Assembly (NCBI GenBank): GCA_012271065.1
Contig: JAAXHE010000286.1
Location: 1-24,500 of the forward strand
Origin: Candidatus Latescibacterota bacterium
GTDB taxonomy: Bacteria > Latescibacterota > UBA2968 > GCA-2709665
DNA: 24,500 nucleotides
Direction: 5' to 3'
The notes below the pieces were generated by a model that saw only the letters and a program-made list of their open reading frames with translations, searched no databases and had not been told where the DNA came from. Below, piece after piece: positions 16,016-22,909 of the stretch (within the stretch, counting starts at the first letter, position 1; each line of letters starts with the position of its first letter). Made by a program: the position numbers and the translations under genes.

Positions 16016-17179
16016 TCAATACAAATGGATGGACCCGTCCGGACCCACGTAGCGGCGCGGGGGCAGGGCCTGATACGGACGCGACTTGACCAGGTCCATA
16101 TCCAACTCGACCCCAAGCCCCGGTCGCCGGCCCAGTTCCTCCACGTCCACGCAACCGCCCGAGAGCGGCACTCCCATCGTCTGCACGTCGTCGAACCACG
16201 GGCGCAGTCGGCAGTGCTCCAGGATCTCGAAATTCTGCATCGCTGCCGCCGCGTGAGCAGCAGCAGCCAGCGCCACCGGTCCGTACGGGTTGTGCGGCGC
16301 GATCCCGATCCCGTACACCTCCGCGAAATGGGCAATCTTCATCAGTTCGCTGATCCCGCCGGCGTGGCAGATATCCACCTGGCACACGTCCACCGCCTGT
16401 TTCTCGAACCACTCCCGGCAGTCCCACCGCGTGATCCACCGCTCGCCCGCGGCAATCCGCATTCCCGGAAAGTCGCGTTTCAACCTCACGTACGGTTCAA
16501 CCGTACTCTGCTCGATCGGCTCTTCCACGAAAAAGAGGTCCAGCGGCAGCAATTCCCGCATCAGGCGGTGCGCCGCCCGGGGCGAGAACACGCCGCCGCA
16601 GTCGATCATCAGCGCAACGTCCGGCCCCAACGCCTGTCGCAGCCGGGTCATCTCCCGGACGGCGACGTCCACCTGGGCGTCCATATCGAACGGCGCGACC
16701 GCGGGTCCGTGCCCGTGCTTGAACGCATCGAACCCCTCGTCCAGGGCCTGTGCCGCGTGCGCCTCCAGCGAATCCAGGCCAAGGTCCGCCCGCGCGTAAC
16801 ACCGCACCCTGTCGCGGACCCTTCCGCCCAGCAACCGGAATACGGGCTGTCCGGTGGCCTTGCCCACAACATCCCACAGCGCCATGTCGATTCCGCTCAC
16901 CGCGCTCGTATGTACCACGCCTCGCTTCCACCAGAAGTCCCGGTACCCCAGCTGCCAGACGTGCTCCACGTCCATTGGATTCACACCCAGCAGCCTGGGT
17001 TTCAGAGACGTCTCCACCTGAGCCGCCACGGCCATTTCGTGATGCTCCGTGGTGGCCTCGCCGATCCCGGTGATGCCGGCATCCGTCTCCACCTCCACGA
17101 ATACCCAGTTCCGTCTGGGTGTCCGCCCGTCCGCCGCGGGTACGTTCATGACGTGCGCCCTGATGTCGGCGATCTTCAT
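16016..17179 (-). CDS. Enolase-superfamily (mandelate racemase/galactonate dehydratase-like) enzyme
   Basis: This 387-aa protein has an N-terminal capping domain (MKIADIRAHV...NWVFVEVETDAGITGIGEAT) and a TIM barrel with the three metal acids of the superfamily: Asp193 in MIDCGG, Glu219 in FVEEP and Glu246 in IAAGERW. The barrel also holds Asp269 and His296 (APHNPYGP), the general-base position of the D-galactonate-dehydratase group, and KHGHGP near 154-159. These enzymes dehydrate aldonic or uronic acids to 2-keto-3-deoxy sugar acids. Which sugar acid cannot be told. ATG 17179 follows GAGGACTGAGGG. It is downstream of a second superfamily member and is likely in one operon with it. Confidence 0.88.
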   Translation of the reverse strand: MKIADIRAHVMNVPAADGRTPRRNWVFVEVETDAGITGIGEATTEHHEMAVAAQVETSLKPRLLGVNPMDVEHVWQLGYRDFWWKRGVVHTSAVSGIDMALWDVVGKATGQPVFRLLGGRVRDRVRCYARADLGLDSLEAHAAQALDEGFDAFKHGHGPAVAPFDMDAQVDVAVREMTRLRQALGPDVALMIDCGGVFSPRAAHRLMRELLPLDLFFVEEPIEQSTVEPYVRLKRDFPGMRIAAGERWITRWDCREWFEKQAVDVCQVDICHAGGISELMKIAHFAEVYGIGIAPHNPYGPVALAAAAHAAAAMQNFEILEHCRLRPWFDDVQTMGVPLSGGCVDVEELGRRPGLGVELDMDLVKSRPYQALPPRRYVGPDGSIHLY

Positions 17180-17182
17180 CCC

Positions 17183-17263
17183 TCAGTCCTCTTTCTCCAT
17201 GAACGCACCCTCCCGCTGGATTCGTTCGTAGACCCGCGCGAATGCCGCCGATCCGTCGTCCTC
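17183..17263 (-). other. In-frame coding-like extension beyond the TGA of the upstream enolase-superfamily gene
   Basis: Directly after the TGA at 17264-17266, the same frame stays open for 26 codons, beginning EDDGSAAFARVYERIQREG and ending EKED, with a second TGA at 17183-17185. The stretch has protein-like composition and would shorten the gap to the next gene's ATG from 84 to 3 nt. It may be the true C-terminus, cut off by a nonsense change, a sequence error or recoding. Confidence 0.5.
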
Positions 17264-18412
17264 TCACACCTCCGAATTCAACCCGCGGATGGACCCTTCC
17301 TCGAATCCGGTGAGCCGGCGCACGTCCGGTATGCTCGGCGAATACATCCTGTTGCCGCCAGGCAGGTAGAGTACGCCCACGTGTTTCGGCATCTGTGTGG
17401 GTCCAACCGCCGCCAGGCGCGCGAGCTTCTCCTCGTCCACCTCGAACCCCAGTCCCGGCGCCTCGGGCACCGGCGAACATCCCTCGGCGATCTCGATACG
17501 CTCTGTTGTAATGTCCTCTTCATACTGGTCGTCCAGATTTATCGAATGTCCCGCGGTCGGCAGCACCGCCCCGAGGTGCATGGCCAGCGCCTTCGTCAGC
17601 GTGCCCCCGGTCAGCTGCACCACCGCCTGCACGTTCGCCTTTCCGTACGCGAACCCGCGGAAGAGCGCGTCTCCGAACCCGCCGCAATATTCGCCGATAA
17701 TATAGGCGTCCGCCATGCCCATGATCATCTCCTGCAACCCGCCAAGCGGGGGCAGATGCATCACGAGGGGTACGTTGCACTGCGCACGAAGCCGCCGCCA
17801 GCCGTCCACGTCGGTCAGCAGCAGCGGGTCCTCGATGAATCCCACCACCCTGGACCGCTCCAGGGCCTTCACGATGGGCAGCACCGTTGCCATCGCCCGA
17901 TTGTGGTTCATATCCCACTGCATCAGGAATCCATCCGGCGCCATGTCCTCCACCGCCCGGTTCTGTTCGAACACGTCGAAATGCTGGCATGTATGCATCT
18001 TGAACATCATATAGCCCTGGTCCACGGCGCGGACGATCTCCCTGCTCAGGTCTTCCGGCGACGCCGGCCGGGTCCACGCCATCACGGGAACGCGGTCCCG
18101 TACCTTCTGTCCCATCAGCTTGTAGGCGGGGATGCCCAAATGCTTGCCCATCACGTCGTACAGCGCGCCGCCCAGCGCCAGGTGCAATGTCTCATGGTTG
18201 AGGAAATCGAACGGGCTGCGGTCGATCAGATGCGCTACGCTCTCCTTCGGCGGCGCGGCAGAACGGTAGTCTCCGTAGCCGACGATCCCGTTGTCGGTCA
18301 CCACCTTGAAAATGGTCCGCTGGTCGATGGCGCGAAGACGCACCTTGTGATCCGCGTACCGGGCGGCGAGTCCCGGGTTGATCGGGATAATGTCGATATC
18401 GACGATTTTCAT
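17264..18412 (-). CDS. Atypical enolase-superfamily protein
   Basis: This 382-aa protein starts at ATG 18412, preceded by AGAGG; an in-frame upstream ATG lacks a good ribosome-binding site. It has the superfamily capping domain (MKIVDIDIIPINPGL...IFKVVTDNGIVGYGDY) and a barrel. Lys138 lies in MMFKMH, the first metal acid is Asp167 in MQWDMNHN and the second is Glu194 in FIEDPL. At the third metal position, where an acid is normal, the sequence reads VPLVMHLPP (His219), and the usual Asp of the next strand is also replaced (YIIGEYCGG). It may be a divergent dehydratase or isomerase, or a non-catalytic member. It is followed by a canonical paralogue. The C-terminus may extend past its TGA. Confidence 0.75.
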   Translation of the reverse strand: MKIVDIDIIPINPGLAARYADHKVRLRAIDQRTIFKVVTDNGIVGYGDYRSAAPPKESVAHLIDRSPFDFLNHETLHLALGGALYDVMGKHLGIPAYKLMGQKVRDRVPVMAWTRPASPEDLSREIVRAVDQGYMMFKMHTCQHFDVFEQNRAVEDMAPDGFLMQWDMNHNRAMATVLPIVKALERSRVVGFIEDPLLLTDVDGWRRLRAQCNVPLVMHLPPLGGLQEMIMGMADAYIIGEYCGGFGDALFRGFAYGKANVQAVVQLTGGTLTKALAMHLGAVLPTAGHSINLDDQYEEDITTERIEIAEGCSPVPEAPGLGFEVDEEKLARLAAVGPTQMPKHVGVLYLPGGNRMYSPSIPDVRRLTGFEEGSIRGLNSEV

Positions 18413-18500
18413 TTCAGCGCGCCTCTCGCTTCTTTCGTTCAAGAACCCCAACTTACATGGATGGACAGGATAAACAGGATTAGAACCGAATGCAGGAAAA

Positions 18501-18588
18501 AAGCCAAGTGCAGGATCAAAACCGACCAGGATTAGCAGGATTAGAAGCCAGGTGCAGGATCAAAACCGACCAGGATTAGCGGGATTAG
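18501..18588. repeat. 44-bp tandem repeat, two units plus decayed flanks
   Basis: Units 18501-18544 and 18545-18588 differ at only two positions (AAGCCA(A/G)GTGCAGGATC at the start, ACCAGGATTAGC(A/G)GGATTAG at the end). The preceding TGGACAGGATAAACAGGATT and the following AAACCAGGAGTTGGATC look like decayed units. They fill most of the 359-bp gap 18413-18771. That gap also holds a partial family-A palindrome at 18733-18752 and no gene. Confidence 0.8.
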
Positions 18589-18771
18589 AAACCAGGAGTT
18601 GGATCACGCCTGTGCAAGATCACCTGTTCCAAGTTAGCCTGGACAAGTGTGATTGATGACATATTCACGGGATTCAATGTCAATCACAAGATACTTGCCC
18701 TCTATCACGACACGACTTGATCCACCAATATCCGGAGCGAGGGCATCCCTGGAAAGGCCTTCGTGGATTCT

Positions 18772-19686
18772 TCACCCCAGTAGCTTCTTCGACCTGAAGA
18801 ACTCCCTCAACCCGTCCATCTCCCGATCGTTCAACGAATAGTAGGGTTTCCGGCGCCAGCGCCCGGCCACACCGAAGATTTCCATCGCACCATGGAACCC
18901 CGCGTTCCACCCGCCGGTCAGTTTGCCGATATAGTCGAAGAACGGCATGTCGTACTTCCGCATGACCTTTCGCGCCCCCTCGACGTCCGCTTTCCGGATC
19001 GCGCTCCAGTATCGCCGCGCGATCTCCGGCTTGAGCGTAATGTACGTCGACATATATCCGTCGCATCCATACGGCCACATATTCATGTGGTTCACCTTCT
19101 GCCCGCCGGCGAACACCGCCACCCGGTCGTGAGCGACCAGGCATAGCCGGCGGGCGAAATCCGCGCACATATCGTCCTTTATGGCCACCACGTTTTCGAA
19201 TCCGTCAAGCGTTCTGTCGATCACCTCCAGTCCGAATTCCGGACCCTGCGCGGAAAAAGCGCCGGTAACGATCATAACCGGCATCGTCCGGGACACCGCG
19301 CCGTAGTGTTCGACCATCGTCTCCACCGTACACGACGGCCCCCAGTTGGGCGGAAGCACCATCAGCACGTCCGCACCCTGATCTTTCGCGAAAGACGCAA
19401 AGGCGATCGAGCGCCGGGTGTCGTGATACCGGTCGGCCGCCACAACCATTCCCCGGCCCGCCGTATGCTCGCACGCGACCCGGGTCACTTCCGCGATCTC
19501 CGCCTCCGACATACAGATATAGTGGCTGTCCCCCACCGTCAGCAGCACGGTGCGGCTCCCTCCCTCCAGCACGAAATCGATCTGGTGCCGCAGCCCGTCG
19601 TAATCCACGCTGCCGTCCTTTTTGAACGGTGTTGCGATCGACGAAATGATCCCGGTCAGATGCGCACGAACTTCGTCTCGATCCAT
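18772..19686 (-). CDS. Dihydrodipicolinate synthase/KDG-aldolase family lyase
   Basis: This 304-aa protein, the usual length for the family, starts at ATG 19686 with GGAG six bases upstream; an in-frame TTG four codons earlier overlaps that site. It shows the DHDPS/N-acetylneuraminate lyase barrel: GIISSIATPFKKDGSVDYDGL at the N-terminus, the turn TVGDSHYICMS where GTTGES is normal, and the Schiff-base lysine 170 in NVVAIKDD. The tyrosine of the YNxP motif is absent (MIVTGAFSAQG), as is the PYYN tyrosine (PPNW). The family cleaves or forms 2-keto acids through a lysine-bound imine. Its position beside two sugar-acid dehydratases suggests a 2-keto-3-deoxy-acid aldolase or dehydratase, but the missing Tyr makes the reaction uncertain. 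Confidence 0.8.
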   Translation of the reverse strand: MDRDEVRAHLTGIISSIATPFKKDGSVDYDGLRHQIDFVLEGGSRTVLLTVGDSHYICMSEAEIAEVTRVACEHTAGRGMVVAADRYHDTRRSIAFASFAKDQGADVLMVLPPNWGPSCTVETMVEHYGAVSRTMPVMIVTGAFSAQGPEFGLEVIDRTLDGFENVVAIKDDMCADFARRLCLVAHDRVAVFAGGQKVNHMNMWPYGCDGYMSTYITLKPEIARRYWSAIRKADVEGARKVMRKYDMPFFDYIGKLTGGWNAGFHGAMEIFGVAGRWRRKPYYSLNDREMDGLREFFRSKKLLG

Positions 19687-19703
19687 AGAAAACTCCAATC
19701 AGA

Positions 19704-19947
19704 AGGGCGGGAGAGGGAAGAGGGGAGAAGGCAGAGGACCACATCCCGCCCCACCACCTGGTGAGAAGGGAGACGTTAGACGGGAGAGATTGCCTGCCTA
19801 GTTAGGGTTCATTTCGTGCTCCAGGCAAGGAGGAAAAATACACCGGGCAAGGATTTCTTTTACCGTCTCACCTCTACCGTCTACCCGCATTTCTTCTACC
19901 GTCTTACCTCTACCGTCTCACCGCATTTTTTCTACCGTCTCACCGCC
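19704..19947 (+). repeat. Family-B palindromic repeat, copy B4, with internal 36-bp tandem
   Basis: The left arm is GAGAAGGGAGACGTTAGACG and the internal stem is TTGCCT (19790-19796 area) pairing with AGGCAA. The right arm is expanded into a tandem repeat of TTTCTTCTACCGTCTTACCT-type units: 19851-19886, 19887-19922 and a partial 19923-19944. The copy ends CTCACCGCC just before the toxin stop codon and fills the whole gap between the aldolase-like and PIN genes. Confidence 0.78.
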
Positions 19948-19961
19948 TATTGGCGTCCGCG

Positions 19962-20369
19962 TCAAGGCACCACCTCAAACCCCATCTGGCGGAAGTGATG
20001 ATCCAGCGTCAACACACGCCGAATCCGCAATTCCTGCATGAGAACGAAGCTGCAGCAATCCGTAAAGGAGAATTCCTTGTCCCTGTATCCGAAAAAGAGC
20101 GCACGGGCACGTTCCCTTCTCGGTTCGTGGATCGACTCGATCCTCAAGCGCGATGAGCCGTCGATCTGCCCCCACCACGCTTCAGCGGCATCCAGACCAA
20201 GGCGTGACCGGATGGTGGTCAGCGTCTCGTCGATAACGTAGTCGCTCGTGGTCAGAAGGCCCCCGGACGAAAGCCAATTGTCGCGGGCTTCCCGCACTGC
20301 CGATCCCTTCGAATCCCGGCTATCCGCGGCAGCGACCCATCCGGCTGTATCCACGAATATCTGCCTCAC
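19962..20369 (-). CDS. PIN-domain toxin (VapC-like ribonuclease)
   Basis: This 135-aa protein has all four acidic PIN positions: Asp7 in MRQIFVDTAGW, Glu48 in VIDETL, Asp104 in FSFTDCCS and Asp123 in VLTLDHHF, the last followed by FRQMGF as is typical of this subgroup. PIN toxins cut RNA (tRNA, rRNA or mRNA) using Mg2+ and are neutralised by the protein encoded just upstream. The start is a GTG at 20369 overlapping the antitoxin stop by four bases (GTGA). Family membership is clear; the RNA target is unknown. Confidence 0.9.
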   Translation of the reverse strand: MRQIFVDTAGWVAAADSRDSKGSAVREARDNWLSSGGLLTTSDYVIDETLTTIRSRLGLDAAEAWWGQIDGSSRLRIESIHEPRRERARALFFGYRDKEFSFTDCCSFVLMQELRIRRVLTLDHHFRQMGFEVVP

Positions 20370-20611
20370 GGGTACAGCACCTCGTCATGCCGCGCGGCAA
20401 CGTCGCCCGATTCCGAAGCACCCACAGGAGGCGCCTGGTAAAGGGGGTCCGCTTCAAGCGGCGTATTCTGGATTGGCGGACTGCCAACGGGGACGATGTC
20501 AAAAGCAGGACGACTGCGGTACAGGACGGTAAAGCGCGCGCCGTCTCGCACCTTTGAGACAACCTCCTTCAGACGCGCCCGAAGCTGTTTGGCGTTGATG
20601 ATTTCTGGCAT
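20366..20611 (-). CDS. Phd/YefM-like antitoxin of the PIN toxin
   Basis: This 81-aa protein begins MPEIINAKQLRARLKEVVSKVRDGARFTVLYRSRPAFDIVP. This is the Phd/YefM antitoxin fold: 'NA..LR..L..v..v..G..f.V..r.rp...i'. The C-terminal half is proline- and acid-rich and would be the toxin-binding tail. ATG 20611 follows AAGGAG by about five bases. The toxin gene overlaps its end. The upstream promoter carries a perfect 7+7 inverted repeat across the -10, fitting autorepression by a DNA-binding antitoxin. Confidence 0.85.
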   Translation of the reverse strand: MPEIINAKQLRARLKEVVSKVRDGARFTVLYRSRPAFDIVPVGSPPIQNTPLEADPLYQAPPVGASESGDVAARHDEVLYP

Positions 20612-20626
20612 CTTGTCTCCTTCTTC

Positions 20627-20666
20627 AAGTTTAACTTAAGATAAACTTTTTCAACGAAAAAGGCAA
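20627..20666 (-). promoter_or_regulatory. Promoter and operator of the PIN toxin-antitoxin module
   Basis: On the complement, TTGCCT (20661-20666) and TATCTT (20638-20643) are separated by 17 nt, a reasonable sigma-70-type pair. The perfect inverted repeat AAGTTTA-8 nt-TAAACTT spans 20627-20648 and covers the -10. It lies 16-37 nt upstream of the antitoxin ATG. Confidence 0.55.
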
Positions 20667-20669
20667 TAA

Positions 20670-20803
20670 GCGGGTAGAGGTGAGACGGGAGAGGGTAGAG
20701 ATTACCTGCCTTGTGAGGTCTCTTTTCGTGCCGCAGGCAAGGAAGGAAAAAATATCCGGCAAGGGCTTCTTCTCCCGTCTACCCTCTACCGTCTCCCCGC
20801 CTT
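20670..20803 (+). repeat. Family-B palindromic repeat, copy B5
   Basis: It starts GCGGGTAGAGGTGAGACGGG and has the internal pair ACCTGCCT (20702-20710 area) and GCAGGCAAGG (20731-20742 area). It ends CTACCCTCTACCGTCTCCCC-GCC. It is in the same orientation as B4, so the PIN module lies between two direct copies. Confidence 0.75.
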
Positions 20804-20828
20804 CAGGGGGCAGGTTCCGCTTCTCCTT

Positions 20829-21386
20829 CTAATGGTGCCCTTCCTCCCTGTCGCTGTCTTCCTCGCTCCCTTCGTGCTTCTTCTTGTCCTCGCCGTGTTC
20901 TTTCGCCCCTTCACCGTGCCCACCCTTGCTCGGTCCCCCGATGCGCAGAATGTGGCCGTCTCTGTCGGCAACGAGCATCTCCCGCGCCTTCCAGGGCTGA
21001 TCGACGGGCTTCTGCCTGATGTCCGCCCCCGCCCGCGCCAGCTTCTCGTGCAGTTCGTCGACACTATCGACGCTGTAGTAGATCCAGACCGGCCGGGCGC
21101 CCTGCGCATTCTCACAGAGAAAGATGGTCACCTCTCCATTGGTTATGGAGGCAAAGGTCTTGTCCTCTTCCCCGGCAGGCCAGTCCCAGTCCTTCCTGAA
21201 CCCGAGAACGGAGACGTAGTGCCCGATGCTCGCTTCCACGCTCGCGACGTTCAGGATAGGGACGACTGCCGTGAACGCGATGGATCCGGGACCGGACTCC
21301 CCGTCGTGGCCTTCGTGGGCGGCAGCGATATGACTGACGCCGATGACAATTCCTGCAACGATTGCTGCGATTCCGTGACCCGTCAT
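20829..21386 (-). CDS. Secreted VOC-superfamily (glyoxalase/bleomycin-resistance-like) protein with His-rich ends
   Basis: This 185-aa protein starts at ATG 21386, six bases after a perfect GGAGG; upstream in-frame codons were rejected. Residues 1-23 form a signal peptide (hydrophobic AAIVAGIVIGV, then AAA before HEGHDGES). Residues 40-150 are a single VOC module: VVPILNVASVEASIGHYVSVLGF, then FLCENAQGARPVWIYYSVDSV, then REMLVADRDGHILRIGG. The usual first metal His is Asn46. The tail from about 153 is low-complexity and charged (HGEGAKEHGEDKKKHEG...EEGHH). Family members include glyoxalases, dioxygenases and binding proteins. An exported copy with histidine-rich ends suggests periplasmic metal or ligand binding, which is inference. 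Confidence 0.8.
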   Translation of the reverse strand: MTGHGIAAIVAGIVIGVSHIAAAHEGHDGESGPGSIAFTAVVPILNVASVEASIGHYVSVLGFRKDWDWPAGEEDKTFASITNGEVTIFLCENAQGARPVWIYYSVDSVDELHEKLARAGADIRQKPVDQPWKAREMLVADRDGHILRIGGPSKGGHGEGAKEHGEDKKKHEGSEEDSDREEGHH

Positions 21387-22161
21387 GGTTTTCCTCCTGC
21401 GGTGAAGCGATTGGCTGACAGCACTCATCCGACAGTCAACACAGGTAACCTTGATTCGTTATCTTTCGGGGACGTCAAATCGAATATATGCGAGTTGATA
21501 AAGGCGATTAAACGGCGGATTACCAAGATACACCAGGTCACTGGACGTGACGGGAAAAAACGTCCTTCTATACGTCGATAACGCCCCGTTTCGGAGGGTT
21601 TTATCGCGACGCCGCGATGCTGTTTTTTTCGGATTGAGGTTAAGATTAACGATACAGGTCCGGGATGTCAAACCGCGATATTCGCGTCAGGAAGTGGACA
21701 ACCTGAATTGTTGCAGAAAGCGACTTGTGACGCAGATTGACGCGCATTCCGCACCCTCTTATTCGGTTTTTCTCATAAATGACTTTTAAACAACTACTTG
21801 TATCGATATACGGCACCGGGACACCCGGCACGGAATTCGCCAGAGGTGCAATCTGCAACACTGCCGCGAGCCTACCGGTGATTATCGATAGACTTAACCC
21901 ATTGATATTAAGGCAATTGACTCCAAATCCCGGATTCGGCACGGATTTTGTATGTGTTTATGAACCCCCGTTTCGGCAGTACGGCATGCGGCGTCTATTT
22001 CGGGATTCAGGAAACGCCCATCATCGACCCTTGTGACGACCTCGCGGTTCGGAGCGTCACGTCGGCGACGGAGAAGACCTCATGGGGGCTCCTTTAAGAG
22101 ACACACTTTTACGCATCATCCATCGTGACCACCAGGACCCGAAGATCATGGGAGGGAAACC
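21387..22161. other. 775-bp stretch without a recognisable gene
   Basis: The base composition drops towards A/T relative to the flanks, especially 21440-21960. Short ORFs exist on both strands, but none has a convincing ribosome-binding site, family motif or codon pattern. No member of repeat families A, B, C or D is seen here. The only functional signal found is the GGAGG at 22151-22155 serving the downstream gene. It may be a decayed gene or an unrecognised non-coding locus. Confidence 0.5.
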
Positions 22162-22866
22162 ATGCGGTCTTCCGGCAACGGATACGCCCACCAGATTGCA
22201 AAGCTGTTCAAAGAGCTGGTCGAACGGGAACTGAGAAGCATCCAACGGACTATCGAAACGCAAAGGCGGGAGCTGCACGAAAAAATCAACGCGAGGGAAA
22301 CGGAATTGAGAGATGACGGCGGACTGGATGCCCTGTTTGAGAAATACAAAGCCGGCCTGTCCAAAACAGAGCGGCCGGAGAGCCGGGTACAGGAACGCCG
22401 CCTGTATTACAATTGGGAAGGGCGACTCAGGTCGGAACTGGGCAGCTGGAGAATGGAACTGGCTGAATTGGAAGATCGCATCAGTGACCCGCAGGCAGTA
22501 CTGACAAGCGCGCGCAGGAAGGTCATGCGGCTGTTGCTGCACGAGACGCTGGTTGTGGTGAATCCGGGTTACAACAACAGACCGTCATCACAAGACGAAG
22601 TGTGCGATACCCTCGAGGACTGCGTGATTCCGGTTATTCGACAAATGAGAGAGGGGAAAAGCCATTCGGAGGCCTTCCGGGTGGTTGCCGAAAAACTGGG
22701 TATCCGCAAAACAGCGGTTGCATCCAGATGTACCAGAGGCCTGGACCTTACTACGGAACAGTTTGTCAAACACGTTTCGGATGGACGGATCGTTCAAGTC
22801 GTGAAGAAGAAATTCCCTGAGCAGATGCAACTGATCCACCGCGAGTTGGCGTCGCTCTACCCGTAG
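22162..22866 (+). CDS. Unrecognised protein with coiled coil and HTH-like region
   Basis: I do not recognise this 234-aa protein. ATG 22162 follows GGAGG by six bases, so it is very likely expressed. Residues 10-52 (LFKELVERELRSIQRTIETQ and on) and about 85-108 are charged helices with coiled-coil character. Residues 168-190 (SHSEAFRVVAEKLGIRKTAV) read like a helix-turn-helix with a CTRGLDLTTEQF extension, then a basic helix VVKKKFPEQ. No membrane segment, signal peptide or catalytic motif is visible. It could be a DNA-binding accessory protein of a mobile or defence locus, but nothing in the sequence proves it. Its neighbours are a gene-poor stretch and a decayed decarboxylase gene, which suggests an accessory region. 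Confidence 0.7.
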   Translation: MRSSGNGYAHQIAKLFKELVERELRSIQRTIETQRRELHEKINARETELRDDGGLDALFEKYKAGLSKTERPESRVQERRLYYNWEGRLRSELGSWRMELAELEDRISDPQAVLTSARRKVMRLLLHETLVVVNPGYNNRPSSQDEVCDTLEDCVIPVIRQMREGKSHSEAFRVVAEKLGIRKTAVASRCTRGLDLTTEQFVKHVSDGRIVQVVKKKFPEQMQLIHRELASLYP

Positions 22867-22909
22867 TACCTATCGAACTGTACGGTACTCGAATCGCCCC
22901 GGGCCCGTT

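Noticed and set aside
16025..18535. 836-aa open frame on the + strand
   Set aside because: It runs antisense to two well-supported enolase-superfamily genes, and its His/Arg/Pro-rich composition is the usual mirror of GC-rich coding sequence. There is no ribosome-binding site or motif.
19851..19944. CRISPR-like array of TACCGTCT units
   Set aside because: Units are contiguous 36-bp tandem copies without unique spacers, and the same motif occurs in the single-copy arms of other family-B repeats; no cas gene is present.
22162..22866. Transposase or recombinase identity for the coiled-coil protein
   Set aside because: No DDE, tyrosine or serine recombinase motif is visible, and no inverted repeats flank it.
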